A DNA stretch of 64,000 nucleotides, from NCBI GenBank assembly GCA_013398175.1, contig VZRZ01004576.1:134473-198472 (forward strand), given 5' to 3'. This document shows, in pieces, positions 1-12,287 of this stretch. The stretch is from Climacteris rufus. Taxonomy: Eukaryota; Chordata; Aves; Passeriformes; Climacteridae. The notes below the pieces were generated by a model, which saw nothing but the letters and a program-made list of their open reading frames with translations, was not told the DNA's origin and ran no database searches. The stretch's first letter is position 1. Each line of letters starts with the position of its first letter. The translations under genes were made by a program, and so were the position numbers.

Positions 1-270
1 CAGTCTGATGTCACCCTTTGTAACCCTTCGTGCCTGACCAAATTGGCCAATTGCTCACCCATCCCATGATGTGTTTATCCAGCTGTGTGCTCGATATTCT
101 GTCCACAAGGATCTTGTAAGAGACAGCACTGAAAGCTTCACTGAAATCCAAAAATATTACAACAACCAGCTTCCCTTGATCAGTTAGGTGGGTTACCTTG
201 TCATAAAGGAAATCAGGTTTGATAAGCAGGACTGTCCTCTCAGGAAGCCTGCTGGCTGTGACTGATAATG
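1..270 (-). mobile_element. CR1 LINE fragment, reverse-transcriptase region
   Basis: Read on the minus strand, this stretch stays open and gives a CR1-type reverse-transcriptase segment. It contains YDKVTHLTDQGK followed by FLDFSEAFSAVSYKIL, which matches the usual avian CR1 motif-A block (LDFSKAFDTVSH...), and then a WVSNW block. The first Asp of motif A is kept, but other consensus positions have drifted. It is a dead internal fragment cut by the window edge, with no 3' tail visible here. Recognition is by memory of the CR1 ORF2 family. Confidence 0.8.
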
Positions 271-1015
271 AGATGATGGAGATCCAAATTTACTTATGAT
301 TATCCCCAAAGCGTGCTACTAGACACAAATTGAGCAATAGTTGGCACTATGTTTATAGCTGTGAAGGCAGGAATTTGTTCAACTGTATCTCTATTGTTAG
401 AGCTTATCTACTACATTTTGGAGATCCAAAATGTTGCTATAGCTCTGCAGTTTCATTTCTGGAATTACTACCTGGAAAAATGATGAGAAGAAGTGGAATA
501 ATGAATGAGTTAACTACCAATAGAAGAGTTTTCAGTTTCCTACTAATCCTCTTCTTTGCTGAGACATGTCTGATTATCCCTGTTGTATTATCCTTTTCAA
601 TCACAATTCCCAGCAAGATAATTACCAGCACTGCTTTTACAACACCTGTAGCTAAAATAGTTTTGCAATATGAGGAATATCAACAAGATGCATTTTGTAG
701 GCTTCCTCTCAATTTTATTGAACGTTTCTTGAAGAGGCAAAAATCTCTCCTGTAATATTTAAAGAATCTCCATGCAGAAATAGATTTTTAAACAAGTACT
801 AATGTGATACTTCACATTTAAACTGTTTCACTTTATAAGTTCAAATAGAGTTGTGAATTAAATTCCTGATCCTCTGCTTGAAACATACTATAAGCATTCT
901 AATTCTGCAATTTCATTCTAGAAATTTAAACCAGGCCCAATTCTTTGATCTGCTCAGTCCCTTACAAAACCTTTATAAAAAATAATAAACAAAACATCAC
1001 ACAAGGTAAAACTGC

Positions 1016-1032
1016 CAACAACAACAACAACC
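1016..1032. repeat. (CAA)n microsatellite
   Basis: Short run of five to six CAA units in A-rich intergenic sequence. Confidence 0.9.
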
Positions 1033-3952
1033 TCAACCTTCTGTTGCATCTCAGTGGTAACAATGCTAAGCTTAAAAGCTAAATTTTGTGGGCACAGCTA
1101 ACTGTTTATGAAAGAAATGGTACCTACATCACATGAATTGTCAAAAATTAAATTTATCGGTACTGTAAACTAACTGTAATGAATAAAATGCAAAAGACTG
1201 GAAAGTTGGACGTCAGCGGAGAGAAATGACACAAACCATGCGTATGTGAATGGTTGTAATGGGAATGAACTACATTATTTATGTAAAACTAACTATTTAC
1301 TATGCCTAAACATGTTGGTTTGTACCAGGATATTGCATGGTTTTTCCTCCTGGTGCTCTCTTGCCCAGTCTGTGAAGCTTTCATTTATTTTCAGGAAACA
1401 TTTAACATATTCCTGCCATGTTGCATAAAATTCTGCCTGAGAGGAAGGTAACTACACCTGCCAGCTCCATGTGTGCTGAGAAATGTGTGCTGAAGCTAAA
1501 GGCTTCAGACAACACACCTTACAAAAGCTTTGTCCTAGGACAAAGGCCCAGCAGACATCCTCATCTGTCCCACTGCTGTGTGGCCCTGCAGTCGCCAAAG
1601 GTGCCAAGAGGATTGCTCAGAAACCTGCCCCTAAGTACCTGTTTGCTTTTCTTCCACATGTAGGACAGCCCTGCGAAAGGAGCTGGGGAAATCGATATGC
1701 GAATGGAGATGCTTAAACAATCAGGAACAATTCCAGGCCGTGTGAAGTGCCCGAGGCCATCCTCTGGCTCCTTTCAGAGCCAACGCTAAAACTTAGAGAC
1801 CACCCGTGTGCCAGAGTTTCTTCACTACAGCGTGGAGTGTGATCACTGTGCTGTCGGTCCCACAGCAGGGAGAGGAGCTGCTCCCCTCGCTCTGGGTCTG
1901 TAGAACACCATGTGGAGTTTTCAGCAGCTTTGCTATGAATCAGCTCGTGCACGGTTGAGTCCAAGGAGTGGGAATGCTCTCCCCTCCCAGAGGGTGAACC
2001 AGCTCTGGCATCCCCTCATTCCTGTTACTCAGTATAGCTGACACACGGTGCAAGTGACTATTCCACAATGCAACACAACGCTGTCTATAGGGTAAGTATT
2101 GGACATAGCTCAAGAAATTATGCTCCTTTTTTACATCAGGAAGAGGACAGCTGTGTCACTGAGGATGACAGGAGCTGTGGTTCTGAAAGTCTGTCCCTGT
2201 GGTTTCCTAAGCTTTGTGGCAGCACTCAGTGCCTACCAGGCCCTGTGGCAATGCAGCAGTCCCTTGCCCCAGACATTGGTGTTTCAGGTGTAATGTCATC
2301 ACCAAGCTCTAGAGCAAGGGACATCATGAGCCAATGGTCTCCTGCAGTGATCACTTACCCGTCACCTAATAAGCATTCTATTTGTAAATAGCCACCTCAT
2401 TAAATACGTCCAATTTTAGCACCAAAAAAAAAACATTCTAGACTCTCATTCCTAATTCACTTTGTAGTCAAGATAGAAGCAGAACCCAGATGTAAGGAAG
2501 GGGGTTGAGGATACAAAAACCATACATATCAGTAGGGAACTAACATCAAACTTCAGAAGTATCAAGGGACTGTGGGAGTACAGATTCCTACAGATGTCAG
2601 AAGGAGCTATTCAGGGAAAGGCCCTTACTGAACAAATTAGAAGTGTTACAACTTTGTTTTCAGATTTAAAAGAAAAATCTATTTAAAAATCTTTAACAAT
2701 ATTACTTCTGGCAAGTGGCCACAGAAAAAACTGTTTCAAAATAAAACACTTGTTACTACAGAAAACCTGTAACTTCATTCAGAATTATGAAATACCATGG
2801 TCCCATCATGCACTTTGTTAATCTTGACACTCTAAGAAGAGTTACTCCAGGCTACATCAAGCTTACCAGTGCTTCAGGGACCAGTTCCAAGGAAGAAGTG
2901 GCAGAACAGGCAGAGTGATTTTATCCCCTGGCAAAGAAGCATCCTGCGTCAATGGCAAGCAAAGGATTTCAAACAGATATCATCTAATATTGCAACTAGT
3001 AATTCCTCTTTTTCTGATAGCATCTGACTTCTTTTCCTCCTCGTGCTATCTCAAAAAATTAGTATACTTCTTACTATGCTAGCCTTGGTTTTGATGGTAC
3101 TGCTTTTAAAAGAGTTTCCTCAAAGCCTGAGGAGAAGGAGCTGAGGCTCAGAAGAGAGTGAACAAATTATACAGACATTAGGAGGGATGGTAGAAGCCAT
3201 TTCTCACTTTCTCTCTCTTTCACATCTAAGACAGTGCCAGTTTCATAGTGAATTCAATAGAAATGTTGCCATTGAGTTCATCTTCTTACAGTAATATTAC
3301 TATGTCTTTGAGAAAGTTTTAAAACAACCTTCCCTCTCTGTGACACCAATCTTACCCTTCTGAGAAGCAGATATTTTCATTACCCCTGTGAATGGTTCCC
3401 TGAAATGATTTACAAACATTTTCTTAAGAGGGACACAATAAGGAAGATATGGAACATGAAACAAAAAGTAATGGAATTCTAGAAATGTTAAAGGAGCCTT
3501 CCAAGCACTTTTAAAACCATCATCAGAAGCCAGGAAAGTCAACTTTGTTTTCCTGACTGTTTGCAGGCTTTTTATTCTGCAGATGTTCTCTGTAGACCCA
3601 AGAGCACTGGGAGTTCTGGTTAAACCATATGTCCACATATCAATGCTCCTTCCAAAAGCTCTGCTTTCCAGAGGTTAGGAGCTCATGAAATTTGCAGTCT
3701 AAAGGGTCTCACAACCCCATCACATTGCTTAGCAGGAAAAATTATCAGCTGTGGACTTACCTATTCAGATGGTAAAGCATGCACTGACAGAGGTCTGTGG
3801 CTGCAAAATTCTTCAGCATGACTTTCTTTGCTCTTTCAACAGGCAAGAGAAGTCCTGTCAAAATCAGTGGAGTTACAACAGTTTAAAACAGGTGCAATGG
3901 CATTTCCGTGGGCAAAGTGGTAGAGCTGACCAAAAAGACCACTCAGGAAATA

Positions 3953-3970
3953 ATCATCATCATCATCATT
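3953..3970. repeat. (ATC)n microsatellite
   Basis: Six consecutive ATC units. They give a poly-His stretch in one frame of a spurious open frame. Confidence 0.9.
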
Positions 3971-5257
3971 GTCTGGAATGGAAAGCAGGTGGGGAGACAG
4001 AAGTCCTCATAAATTCAAACTTACTTTAGCTTTTAGCTGTGTTTGTTAATAAATAGTGATGACCACATCGATGTCTTAAAACTTTCTCTTTTTTAAAATC
4101 TGTTTTCAAGAGTGTGAGCTGCCTTGGAGGTGTGAGAGGTGAATGTTATTTTGAGATGAGGTATAACATTTTTCATGCTCAACACAAAACCACAGTGGTT
4201 TTTATTATTTGTTATTGATACTGTCCCAGGAGTCAAGCACTGCAGCTTGCTCCATCATAGTGACACAAGCATTGGGGCAGACAGACAGTCACTCAGGTCA
4301 CAGACCGGATCCTAATGAAAACTATTAAAATTCCTTTGCTGGCTTATTTTCCAACTAGATCCCCTCCCCGGTCTGACATAATGGCTCAAACACCAGTGCT
4401 GACACACATGGGAGGTGGTGAGAAAAAGTGACTCGTGGCAGAAGTCAGACTACAGACTGGCAGTGACATTCTTTTTGGTAGCATCCTTCCCACATTTGTA
4501 CCCACTTGGCAGCATGTTTCCACTTCCCAGGAGTTAGCAGGACTCATTGAAAGAGATTTAAACTAAATTTGAATAATAAATAAGCCTGGGCATAGCACAC
4601 CAATGTATGATTCTATGTTTCTGTATCAGCTTGTAACAGTTGTGGAATGACATGCTAGATCTTAGGCAGAAACCAGCAGATTTCACTAAACAGCTGTGTG
4701 GTGCCCAGGCTAAATGGGAGATTTAACATGAAGCTGGTAACAGCATAGCAACCCCGTGGAATGTCTTCTATATGACTTTGAAAAAAAAAGTAGAAAATCA
4801 AATTTAAGAAAGTAGTAATTCTGCAAAACGTATAAAATATGCAACTTCTCACAAGAAAAATTGCATAGACTATTGCAAACAGATAATGAAAACAGTGTGA
4901 AATGAAACACAAGAGTTTAATTTATCCTTCCTTAAAAATGCCTGTGATTCTGACCAAGGCCTTTGCTCTCTGTTCACGTTTGCCAATTGTTATTGTATTC
5001 ATAGGGAATACAAAGAATACCCTTTGTTGCCTTCACACAGACAAGTTTTGAAAGTCTAGGCACTTTCAAAGTGCTGACAAGTCCGGACAAGAAGTATCAG
5101 GAGAAAGATCATAGCAATCCCAATATTTGAGTACATGTAAGTAACAATGAACATCACAGTAAGAGCAGCAGGGAGTGATGGTTGATGATGCTGAGCTAAA
5201 GGGCAAAGGGAGATTCCCATCGAGTTCTCTCTCCACACCAAAACTGCCATTGTCACA

Positions 5258-5315
5258 TGCAGCTTCAGCTGCAGAGAAGGGCTGGGTGCAGCTTCAGCTG
5301 TAGGGAAGGGCTGGG
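5258..5315. repeat. 29-bp tandem duplication, two copies
   Basis: The unit starts TGCAGCTTCAGCTG and ends GAAGGGCTGGG. Copy one is 5258-5286 and copy two 5287-5315, differing at two positions. The G-run after copy two extends to about 5321. No function is apparent. Confidence 0.9.
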
Positions 5316-6428
5316 GGGGAGGCAATGGTTTCGTATCAGAGTGGTTCAGTTGACTGCTTCTGTTTTTTATTTATAACTTTTGGTCTGGCATGTACTTTTA
5401 ACATCAGCAGGGGAAACAGAGCACATTCTGCATTTTGGACGAGCGATACCAGGGGACTTCACAGCGAGGAGCGCCTGACCAGAGCAGGCAGAGCTGTGGT
5501 GTTCCCCTGCCAGCCATGGGCAGAGCCCCAGCCAAGGAAGGGGTATGTGAGAGCTGATGTGTTGTATGAGGAGCTCTTGCATCAGTACAAAAGAAACTCC
5601 AGGGAGAGGAGCTTTATCCCCTCAGGAAGCAGGTGTGACACCCTGGCAGCCAGGACCCTTTGCCAAGGAGGAGCTGCCACCCAATCCTCCTGTGTTTCAC
5701 CACATGGACCCGCTTTTCCTTCCAAAAAGCAGCCCATGGAGGAAGTGAGGCCTTCACCCCTCCCCAAGCTTACTCAACAGCTCTGAGGTCAGAGTGTCCC
5801 TGGAAATCACTTTCTATTTCTGCCCAAGGTCTGTATTTCTTGTACTACATATTTGAGCAAACTTCCCTTGGAATCCAGGTCAACACACTGAGGTGGCACA
5901 AAGCCTCCTGATCTTCCTTCTGACACAAACGTGGTTCACTTTAAGAGGAGGGATAGAAAAACATCTTGGACAAGATTCTTTTTAGGAGTTAGGAGACTTT
6001 CCTGTAAAGGAGAAAATTTGGGTTCATTATCCCTTTAAATAAGGAAGGGATATGATTCAACATGTCCCACATCCTGGTTGAGCAATCTAAACAAAAAGCA
6101 TCAGACCATCTAATTTGCCATCTGAAGGAAAAAGTTAGTTGGACCTAGACCACTCAAATCCTCTGGTGATGGGATCAAAGTCTTTATAGCTAACCTGGCC
6201 CCCAGGATACTTTTGTTTCAGTAACAGCAGTGTGGGAAGAGTGAATATTACAGATCCAGCACAACATATTAATCCTATTATAGTGTGCTAGCATGCAATT
6301 AGAAAGGGCTCCTGCTATGGTAAGTAGGTTCCCTTTCATAAATTCAGTTTAGAACAAGAAAGGAGTTTGCTAGAACGCACCCAGAAAGGAAGAAAGACCC
6401 AAATCCCCCAAAGCATAAGGCACTTTCT

Positions 6429-6454
6429 GTAGTGATATTCAGTAGTGATATTCA
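6429..6454. repeat. 13-bp tandem duplication
   Basis: GTAGTGATATTCA occurs twice head to tail without mismatch, which suggests a recent slippage event. Confidence 0.9.
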
Positions 6455-9400
6455 GGTTTCTCAACAAAATTGTAAGGCCAAATGTATGACCAAAGTGGCG
6501 CACTCCACAGCAGTTCCACTGTGTCACTGCAGGATCTTTGAGCTACAATACCTTTATGAAAACACACAACACTCACTGCAGGTGGACAGTGTACTTTGGT
6601 TTTCCAGTTACCCATCTGCTAAGAGAAACTCCCAACATATATAAAGTGCTATTGAAAATTTATCTCCCTAAAAAAATTTAGTGAAGCCTTGCATCTCATT
6701 CTGACAATGGAGTTCCAATACTTTTACCACCCAACTTCTGTTCTCAATGCAGAGAGAAACTGCTGCTATCCAGGAAAAACACATAAAAATTTCATTAAGT
6801 GACTTGACTTAAGTGTAAGTAATTTACAATGTCACAGAAAGACAATAACCAGGAAAAGCAGGATGAGAATGCAAGAGAATGCACAGCTAAATGTGAAACC
6901 AAGTGAGACAATAGTCTGATAATGAGATTATGGGAACAAAAACATTCAGCATGAACAAGGGTAAACACATTCATATTTACAGATGTCTCATTGAATGACA
7001 CATGAACTTTTATTTAAGAGTGAAATAGATCCTCTTTACTGAGGTGAACTAAACTCGGTGTGCATTTATGAGCGGAATTATAAACACCGACACCCTTCAG
7101 TTTCCTTTGGTATTGAGCAAGATCCTTGGAGGGAAAATTCCCTTCTTGAGTGCTTTGTAAAACACAATCTATGTCTAATGTACCACCTTAAAAAGGGCAA
7201 ACAATAAAGATAAATACTTACACCATTCAGTACCTCCCATACACAGGCTTCTCACTGTGTTCTCTTTTCAGCTCCATCATCTTCCCCAGTGACTGAAATA
7301 CCTTGCACTTCTCCTTCGTCATACAACTTATTTGAATTTTCATCTTTCATGCTTAGAAAGAGAACTCAAAGGGAACAACAAAGTTCCTTAAACACAAGTG
7401 GAACTTACAGTCAATTGCTTTTTAAAAGGGGACAGAGATTATCTTTAGATGTACAGCCCTACAATAATTCAAAACACAAGGCTCACAAAATGGGATCCTT
7501 GACAAAACAGTGTGCTGCCATTGTGGGTGATGCTCACAAACAAACCAGGTAACAGCACACTGCTTGTGAAAGACCCAAGGCCACGGCGTATTTCTAACTT
7601 GGCCAGTTCTCTGCTCAGATGTCTCATGCAGCCCTATCAAAAGTGACCACCCACCACACCAGGCACACCACACTGGTGGAGACAAAGCAACAGCTACCTT
7701 CCTTCCATGAGAAAAGTTTGTGGAATTGCTTCCTGAATCCACTTATCAGTGCAGCCACAGCAGCAAAGTGCTGCTGGTGAAAATCTATTCACTGTCGAGT
7801 GTCAGAATGTTCCCATTCCAACACTAAAATGCCTGCAATCATTTGACTTGAAGGAGATGTGTCTATTTAGCATTAGATGTGTCTTGTAGCATTCAGATAT
7901 TCCCCATGAACAGTTACCTTTAGAACTCTTTCACCTAGGACTGCACAGCTGGAAGTTGTTGCCTGCTGGGAGTTGACTGGAGAACACCACGGCATTATTC
8001 ATCTTCTTGAAATTAAAGTTGAAAACCAGGACATAACTTAAAGGTAAGTAAATTTTTTTTCCTCTAAACCTCTGATTTAGCTTAAGGCAAGCAAATTCAT
8101 GATATTTGCATATGATGCATTCAAGAAAAAAAAAATTCAAGTCTTACTACACATCTTAGTCTTGTTTAAAAATTATGCAAGTCTTCCTTTAGGAAAGAAA
8201 AATGAGCAATCCCCAAAGCTTTTCACCAAAAAATCCCCAAACAAGTCTGCAGTTACCTGGCAAACAACCAACAGAGAAGCAAAGAACTTGCAAAGCCACA
8301 AAAGTGACGGGCCATTAGTCAACTGCACCAGCACTCTTTGGTGACATGCAGCTTGTCAAAGCAATGTTTGCTTATGAGAAACATGAACAAGGGTATTACT
8401 GACCTGTTCAACCTGTTCACTTCAAACACAGCACAGGGCAGCTTGGTTTAGCATTACAAAGAACTCCGACACTCTTTACAAGATCTGTAGGTATTCACGT
8501 TCCCTCATTTCAAGCTTTGAGGAACTCAACTAAAAATCTGTCGGGGGAACCAGATATCAGCTTTCCTCCTCATTCAAGATATTTGGAAGTTATTTGCTTA
8601 GTGATTGTCATGATTCCACTTGAATGGTCTTCCGACAATTGGCATTTTCTTCCACACAAAATTTAGCATTTCTATAGAAGAACACCACATTTTCAGCTAT
8701 ATTTCTTCTCTTACTACCAACAGTACTATTTTAAGTCATAATCCTCAAATAAACATTACAGTTTTTCTTACTACTGTAAAATAGTGGAGATTATTAGAAA
8801 GAAAAAGGACAGTTAAACAAAACACACAAATGAGAGTAGAACATACTGTAACCCTTGTAATTGTACTTTACTAAAATACCTTATTTTTCCATCTAGCAGT
8901 GCCTTTTGTGTTGACTCACAGGATTCTGAAAGGAAGGTCTCCTGCTGCTGCCCATGACACTGGGTTTTACGTGGCACATGGTGGGGCTCCTTGCAGACGT
9001 GTGCCTGACAGCTGTCAGAAGAGGGGAGACAAGCTTCCACCACACCAGCTCTGCAGTTTGTTGAATTCTTCAGTGGCAATAGCATTCCCATGCTGGTGCC
9101 ACCTGCAACATCCTGCAAACATCCTCCTCTCTGCAAATCTCCCAGGTTATCGAGAGCAAAAGGCACATGGGCTTGCTCCCAGGCAGAGCAGTTCTAGAAG
9201 AAACAGAGCCTTTTCCAGAATGGTCAGAGTGTTGCACACTGATGCGAGAAAACACATATGGGATGATCCTGGATTGGCTATAAGACTCACCCTTGACTGT
9301 AACTGGGAACAGTTTTCATGTATGACAATCTGAGAGACGTTTTATAACTTTCGGAACTGGCCCCTCTGCTCCTACAGAAATGTACAGTAGCAGTGCTCAT

Positions 9401-11873
9401 TTCTCAGACAGAATAAAAAGTTGGATAAACACTGAGATTTCTGAAATCCCACCCTAGGAAGTTTTTGCATGCCAGGATGCAGCCATCTGGTTGATAGCAT
9501 AAATGACAAGAAAAAGAAATACACTGTACAGTGAAACAAAGTGCAATAGAAATAAAAGGATGCAAGAATAGTAATCTGCAGGATTACAAAGATGCTATGC
9601 AGGAAAAAATTTCCTGGGTATCTAGAAACTATGCCTTAGAGTCTCAGTAATACTAGTCCTACATTTTAAGTACCAGGCAGATCTCCTGACCTGTAGGTAA
9701 TTCATGAACAAGTGCTGTTTGTTCAGGGCTTGCTAAATTTTGGACAACGTGATTACTGATGAATCAGTGTAACTCAGTGTAGTACAGTGCAGATTAATTA
9801 GTAATAAAGTGCAGACATCCTTTAAGTCCTCCCCAAAATTTAACCATTATTATAGATGGATCAGTGCAAAAGTATTTCTTCCATGTGCAGTACCAATTAA
9901 GTGACTTTCCATAAGAAACTGGAGCAATAGAAGAAATATTTTAATGCTGATGTGTAAATTCCAGTTCCTTCTTCCCATGACTGCTATGCTTTGTCCTAGA
10001 TTATCAAACGGACTTTCTAAGGCATTAATGAGCACCTTCCACTGGAGCATGTAAGTATACTTTGTACTTCAGAAAAGTCACATGGACATTCATAAAAAAA
10101 AAAGTAAACAAAACTCCAAAATGAGAAAACATTAACTGAAGGCTTAGAGACTTTTAGATGAGGAAGAGCTGAAACTTGCTTTTATTTCACTCTGAAGATG
10201 TAACTACAGACATCAGCAAGACTGTGTAACAGTGATCAGCACAAAAAGTTTCTCTGAAAATTGCTAAGGAACAGATACTCTCATGACACAATAAACTCAA
10301 CTCTTAAAATAAGTTTACAAAACTAAAAATTACAGAGCTATAGACAAGACTGAATCGCAGAATGCTTGCTCAGAAGATACTATTAAGGAAACACAGCCTT
10401 CTACCAAGTTTTTATCATTTTAAGAACAGTATTTTCACTTGAGTTTGGTGAAGTTGGACTATCTACAGCGAGCAGCCTATGAGTCGCTGGCAGCGGAAGG
10501 AAGTCCCTCTCTGAGACATGTACATCCATGTGCTATCGCAAATGGAAAAAGAGGCAGGCAGGAGTTCCCTCTCTGATGCGTCTGCCTCTGATGGTTATCC
10601 AAAAGCAAATACCAGGAACTGAGATCATCTGGTCTGGCTGTTTTAATCCTTTTGCACATTTCAATTGGATCTTTTAATTGACACTAGTCAAACGTACTGC
10701 GAGTGGCACGCTTTCTTCTATGCCTAACGCCACAGACCTGCTAAGGGAGAGCTAACACTACGGCAGATACTGTTCTGGCAATATCCCCTCTGCTACACTC
10801 AGGGACCTGGGCAGGGATGGATTGCTGCTGTTGAAAACCGCTCTCTCACACTTGTGTTCCAGCTCTAATACCTCTCCACTGGGGAAAAATTAGTGTAGCT
10901 GCTTTTCTGCTACTGGCACAGAGACACTAAATAAAAAACAGCAGTACCCTGCTTCTTTCCTAAGGCTCTCTTTCCAGGCTGTTCTTAGAAAATAAATTAG
11001 AATTATCTGGGGTTTTTTCAGTCTCTGTATCGTCGCTCCGTCACTTCTCTTATGCCGCATGTTCTGTTTTCCCCATTCCGTACCCTCCTCTTAGCACTTC
11101 CCAAAGCAGACTCTGGTCTTCCTTATGTGAGAAAACACTAGCAATTTCGTATTACAAAAAAAAAAAAAAAAGAAAGTCAGTTTAGCCAAAATCAGTTTAA
11201 GACATTCCAAAAGTTCAATGTCAGCATGCCTTGCACAGTTTGACTCAATCTGCATTCTACAAGATTGATCCAAACAGGCACGCTTGCCCTGGGTTAAGAG
11301 TCCCTCTGGAAGGTTAAAATTCCAGCAACACCTACCAGGTAGGCAGAAAGAGATAAGACAGCAGATAACAGGGAACTTCGTGGCATTTCCTGCAGCCACT
11401 CTCCGGTAGGAGCTGGCTTCCATCCATTTAAAGCATAAGAACGTGATCTATTTAATCCTATCCGCATGTAGTTCACTGGGAAAGAGGCAACTTGCGACTT
11501 GTACTACCCAGCACCTAAACAGGGGTGTTTCGTTTCACGTATATAAATAATAGAAATAGCTAAAATACCGAGATAAATATACATCATTCAAAATTTATAA
11601 AACAGTAGACCACATTAAAATATTAAAGGACACGAAAATATATAACATATAGAAAGTGTGAGTGTATATAGGTAGTTATGACTGCCAGGAGTTTCTGTGC
11701 GGCTGGAGCCGGCAGGCTCGGAGGCAGCTGGACCGGGGGGGCTCCAGCCCCGTCCGGGACCCCGGGGCAGGTGAGCCGGCGATGGGGGCGGGGGGCAGCC
11801 CGGCCCTCAAGGAGTTACTGAGCACGATTACTTCATGTTCCCACCGGCCGCTTTCGGCCGCCCCCCCGGCCCG

Positions 11874-11882
11874 TTTCACAAT
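11874..11882 (+). promoter_or_regulatory. IL6: C/EBP (NF-IL6)-like site
   Basis: TTTCACAAT corresponds in sequence and position to the human NF-IL6 element core TTGCACAAT. It lies about 70 bp upstream of the kB motif, as in mammals. The G-to-T change in the left half-site may weaken binding. Confidence 0.6.
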
Positions 11883-11950
11883 CCCGGCTCTCGAGCAGCC
11901 CTGTCAAGCCGGGCGCGCTCCTTGCGCACACACCCCCCGTGTCTCATGCC

Positions 11951-11960
11951 GGATTTTCCC
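11951..11960 (+). promoter_or_regulatory. IL6: NF-kB-like site
   Basis: GGATTTTCCC matches nine or ten positions of the mammalian IL6 kB element GGGATTTTCCC. The outermost 5' G is a C here. It is the best-placed candidate for inflammatory induction by Rel factors. Confidence 0.75.
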
Positions 11961-11988
11961 AGGCCATGAATAATCTCGAAGCCCCCTC

Positions 11989-11996
11989 GATAAATA
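11989..11996 (+). promoter_or_regulatory. IL6: TATA-like box of IL6
   Basis: GATAAATA lies 29 bp after the kB motif. Human IL6 carries a comparable AATAAATA at nearly the same spacing. Confidence 0.65.
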
Positions 11997-12066
11997 CACG
12001 TTCAGGGATGCCCGGAGCTCACTCAACCCGCCAGCCTCGCCGACGAGAAGGGGCCGGGGCCGGAGC

Positions 12067-12240
12067 NNNNNNNNNNNNNNNNNNNNNNNNNNNNNNNNNN
12101 NNNNNNNNNNNNNNNNNNNNNNNNNNNNNNNNNNNNNNNNNNNNNNNNNNNNNNNNNNNNNNNNNNNNNNNNNNNNNNNNNNNNNNNNNNNNNNNNNNNN
12201 NNNNNNNNNNNNNNNNNNNNNNNNNNNNNNNNNNNNNNNN
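12067..12240. other. Assembly gap (174 N) over the IL6 5' coding region
   Basis: A run of N lies between the promoter and the last 47 bases of the N-terminal coding exon. By comparison with chicken IL6 as I recall it, more than 200 bases of coding sequence should be missing, which is longer than the N run. The gap length is therefore probably only an estimate, or this species has a shorter N-terminus. Start codon, signal peptide and the first mature residues cannot be read. Confidence 0.95.
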
Positions 12241-12287
12241 GGCTGGCCCGGCTGCTGCACGCCCGGGCGGCTCAGCTGCAGGACGAG
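12241..12287 (+). CDS. IL6: IL6 N-terminal coding exon, 3' end only
   Basis: The last 15 codons read LARLLHARAAQLQDE, which aligns with the chicken LARVLRDRAVQLQDE helix-A region. The exon ends in GAG before the donor GTGGGT. The following intron is only 102 bp. Confidence 0.93.

Larger units (their letters stand above)
271..11690. other. Intergenic DNA upstream of IL6, no gene recognised
   Basis: I see no conserved coding exon, tRNA or full-length transposon in this stretch. The open frames are short, lack splice-site context and resemble no protein I know. It contains simple repeats (CAA at 1016-1032, ATC at 3953-3970), a 29-bp tandem duplication at 5258-5315, a 13-bp one at 6429-6454, and an A16 run near 11157-11172. 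Distal IL6 enhancers could lie here, but they cannot be called from one sequence. Confidence 0.6.
11690..12066 (+). promoter_or_regulatory. IL6: IL6 proximal promoter and CpG-rich 5' region
   Basis: GC- and CpG-rich sequence directly upstream of the IL6 exons. Three elements occur in the order and spacing I recall for the human IL6 promoter: a C/EBP (NF-IL6)-like TTTCACAAT, a kB-like GGATTTTCCC about 70 bp further on, and an ATAAATA box about 29 bp after that. Transcription would be expected to start about 25-30 bp downstream of the box, near 12015-12025. The sequence then runs into an N gap before any start codon that fits IL6. The elements are seen directly; their function is inferred from the mammalian gene. 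Confidence 0.85.

Noticed and set aside
330..755. 141-residue plus-strand frame with a hydrophobic segment
   Set aside because: No family resemblance, no splice context, and it lies in AT-rich intergenic DNA beside a dead CR1 piece.
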